Shown piece by piece: positions 62,955 to 64,000 of a stretch of 64,000 nucleotides of DNA. The translations under genes and the position numbers were made by a program. Under the pieces are notes generated by a model, which saw nothing but the letters and a program-made list of their open reading frames with translations, was not told the origin of the DNA and made no database searches. Position 1 is the stretch's first letter. Each line of letters opens with the position of its first letter. Origin of the DNA: Ancylomarina longa (GTDB taxonomy: Bacteria > Bacteroidota > Bacteroidia > Bacteroidales > Marinifilaceae); contig NZ_RJJX01000001.1 of the NCBI RefSeq assembly GCF_003996985.1, positions 1 to 64,000 on the forward strand. Direction: 5' to 3'.

Positions 62955-64000
62955 ATGCCATCAAAAAAACGCTTAAAGTTTCTGGATCGTTATCTCACCA
63001 TATGGATTTTTTTCGCTATGGCGATAGGTGTATTATCAGGATATTTTTTCCCTGCAATCGCTGACTTTTGGGAAGGCTTAAAATCCTCTCCCGAGAGCAC
63101 TACCAATCTGCCCATTGCAATAGGCTTAATTCTGATGATGTATCCTCCTTTAGCAAAGGTGAAATATGAAGAATTGGGTGACGTGTTCAGAAATTACAAA
63201 GTACTTTCTTTATCCTTAGTGCAAAATTGGGTGATCGGACCAGTATTGATGTTCACTTTAGCAATTGTATTTTTTAAATTATTCCCCGGCGAGAATAATG
63301 CCAACCTACCATATATGTATGGTATCATCATGATTGGTTTGGCTCGTTGTATTGCCATGGTAATTGTATGGAATGATTTGGCGAAGGGAGATACGCAGTA
63401 TGCAGCTGGTTTGGTCGCTTTCAACTCTATTTTTCAGGTTATTTTCTTTTCTATTTATGCCTATGTATTTATTGCAATACTACCTGGCTGGTTTGGTGTT
63501 CCTACCAATAATGCAGTGGAAAATATTACCATTAGTGCAATAGCTGAAAGTGTATTCATTTATTTGGGAATTCCTTTTATTGCAGGTTTCCTTACCCGAT
63601 TTATTTTGATTCGAGTAAAGAGCAAGGAATGGTATCATCGGAAATTTATTCCTAAAATCAGTCCGCTTACGCTTATTGCATTACTTTTCACCATTATCGT
63701 GATGTTTTCTCTAAAAGGAGAATATATCATCAAAATCCCGATGGATGTAGTCCTAATTGCTATTCCGTTGTTGGTGTACTTTGTTATCATGTTTGTACTT
63801 TCCTTCTTTATGAGTAAGAAGATTGGAGCGAATTACGAGCAATCTACCACCCTATCGTTTACAGCTGCTAGTAATAACTTTGAACTGGCTATTGCGGTTG
63901 CTATCGCTATTTTTGGAATGAACTCCGGAGAAGCTTTTGCAGCAGTAATCGGGCCTTTGGTAGAAGTTCCGGTGATGATTGCTTTGGTGAATGTGGCCTT
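62955..64000 (+). CDS. acr3: Acr3-type arsenite efflux transporter (partial, runs off the window)
   Basis: The ATG at 62955 opens a frame that continues to the right edge (348 codons visible, 3' end missing). It encodes a multi-pass membrane protein of the bile/arsenite/riboflavin transporter superfamily. The first helix is [13 protein letters not shown]. The Acr3 hallmark [13 protein letters not shown] contains the conserved Cys needed for arsenite export. [14 protein letters not shown] is the second discontinuous helix motif. It expels the arsenite made by ArsC. About ten helices are expected in the full protein. Confidence 0.95.
   Translation, partial: MPSKKRLKFLDRYLTIWIFFAMAIGVLSGYFFPAIADFWEGLKSSPESTTNLPIAIGLILMMYPPLAKVKYEELGDVFRNYKVLSLSLVQNWVIGPVLMFTLAIVFFKLFPGENNANLPYMYGIIMIGLARCIAMVIVWNDLAKGDTQYAAGLVAFNSIFQVIFFSIYAYVFIAILPGWFGVPTNNAVENITISAIAESVFIYLGIPFIAGFLTRFILIRVKSKEWYHRKFIPKISPLTLIALLFTIIVMFSLKGEYIIKIPMDVVLIAIPLLVYFVIMFVLSFFMSKKIGANYEQSTTLSFTAASNNFELAIAVAIAIFGMNSGEAFAAVIGPLVEVPVMIALVNVA

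Overview
The window is AT-rich chromosomal DNA from a Bacteroidota bacterium, most likely a Bacteroidales/Marinilabiliales-type anaerobe. The clues are repeated -7 promoter boxes of the TAnnTTTG type, a SusA-like GH13 amylase, paired GH130 enzymes, an HU-like protein with an extra C-terminal domain, a DUF6155-type protein, and a Bacteroidota-style arginine operon. Nearly every gene is a housekeeping or metabolic gene. I see no prophage, no intact insertion sequence and no CRISPR array.

Layout. 0.2-3.2 kb: two small unknown proteins, a YgjP-like metallohydrolase, a 1-kb AT-rich gap and an XRE-type regulator. 3.2-5 kb: pyrK-pyrD, the type 1B dihydroorotate dehydrogenase. 5-12.3 kb: cobamide nucleotide-loop assembly (threonine-phosphate decarboxylase, cbiB, cobU, two tandem cobT paralogues, cobS, a cobC-like phosphatase) with an unusual amidotransferase-fold lipoprotein inside it. 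12.4-17.9 kb: a Bax-like glucosaminidase lipoprotein, a TPR protein, a 42-bp-period palindrome array, maeB and a TRIC channel. 17.9-22 kb: GH130, GT4, GH130 and a zinc-ribbon protein. 22.2-33.8 kb: a small membrane protein, a fused double adenylate kinase, a hybrid histidine kinase, a TPR protein, gyrA, clpC, tpx and a DnaQ-like exonuclease. 34-35.2 kb: a thioesterase and an HU-like protein. 35.4-47.7 kb, minus strand: a nine-gene arginine/carbamoyl-phosphate operon (GNAT-argG-argC-argD-argB-argE-argH-carA-carB). 48-54.7 kb: a small membrane protein and gltB-gltD. 55.5-59.4 kb: a DUF6155-like protein, a nitronate monooxygenase, the GH13 amylase and tRNA-Leu(UAG). 60-64 kb: mnmE and an arsenic operon (arsR, arsC, acr3) that runs off the right edge.

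The most notable signal is the approximately 620-bp leader of the arginine operon (47058-47689, minus strand). It holds four consecutive short ORFs, each with a cluster of CGN arginine codons. The first three are each followed by a U-tailed terminator hairpin, and the fourth by a degenerate one. In the first three modules a segment just after the Arg codons can pair with the 5' arm of the terminator, as expected for ribosome-mediated attenuation. I read it as a tandem series of arginine attenuators controlling the nine-gene operon, including carAB.

The genes form connected pathways. Glutamate synthase supplies glutamate, the GNAT/ArgBCDE enzymes turn it towards ornithine, and CarAB supplies carbamoyl phosphate to both arginine and, with PyrKD, pyrimidine synthesis. 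No ornithine or acetyl/succinyl-ornithine carbamoyltransferase is present in the cluster. The cobamide genes cover only the late steps, which fits salvage of cobinamide or incomplete corrinoids.
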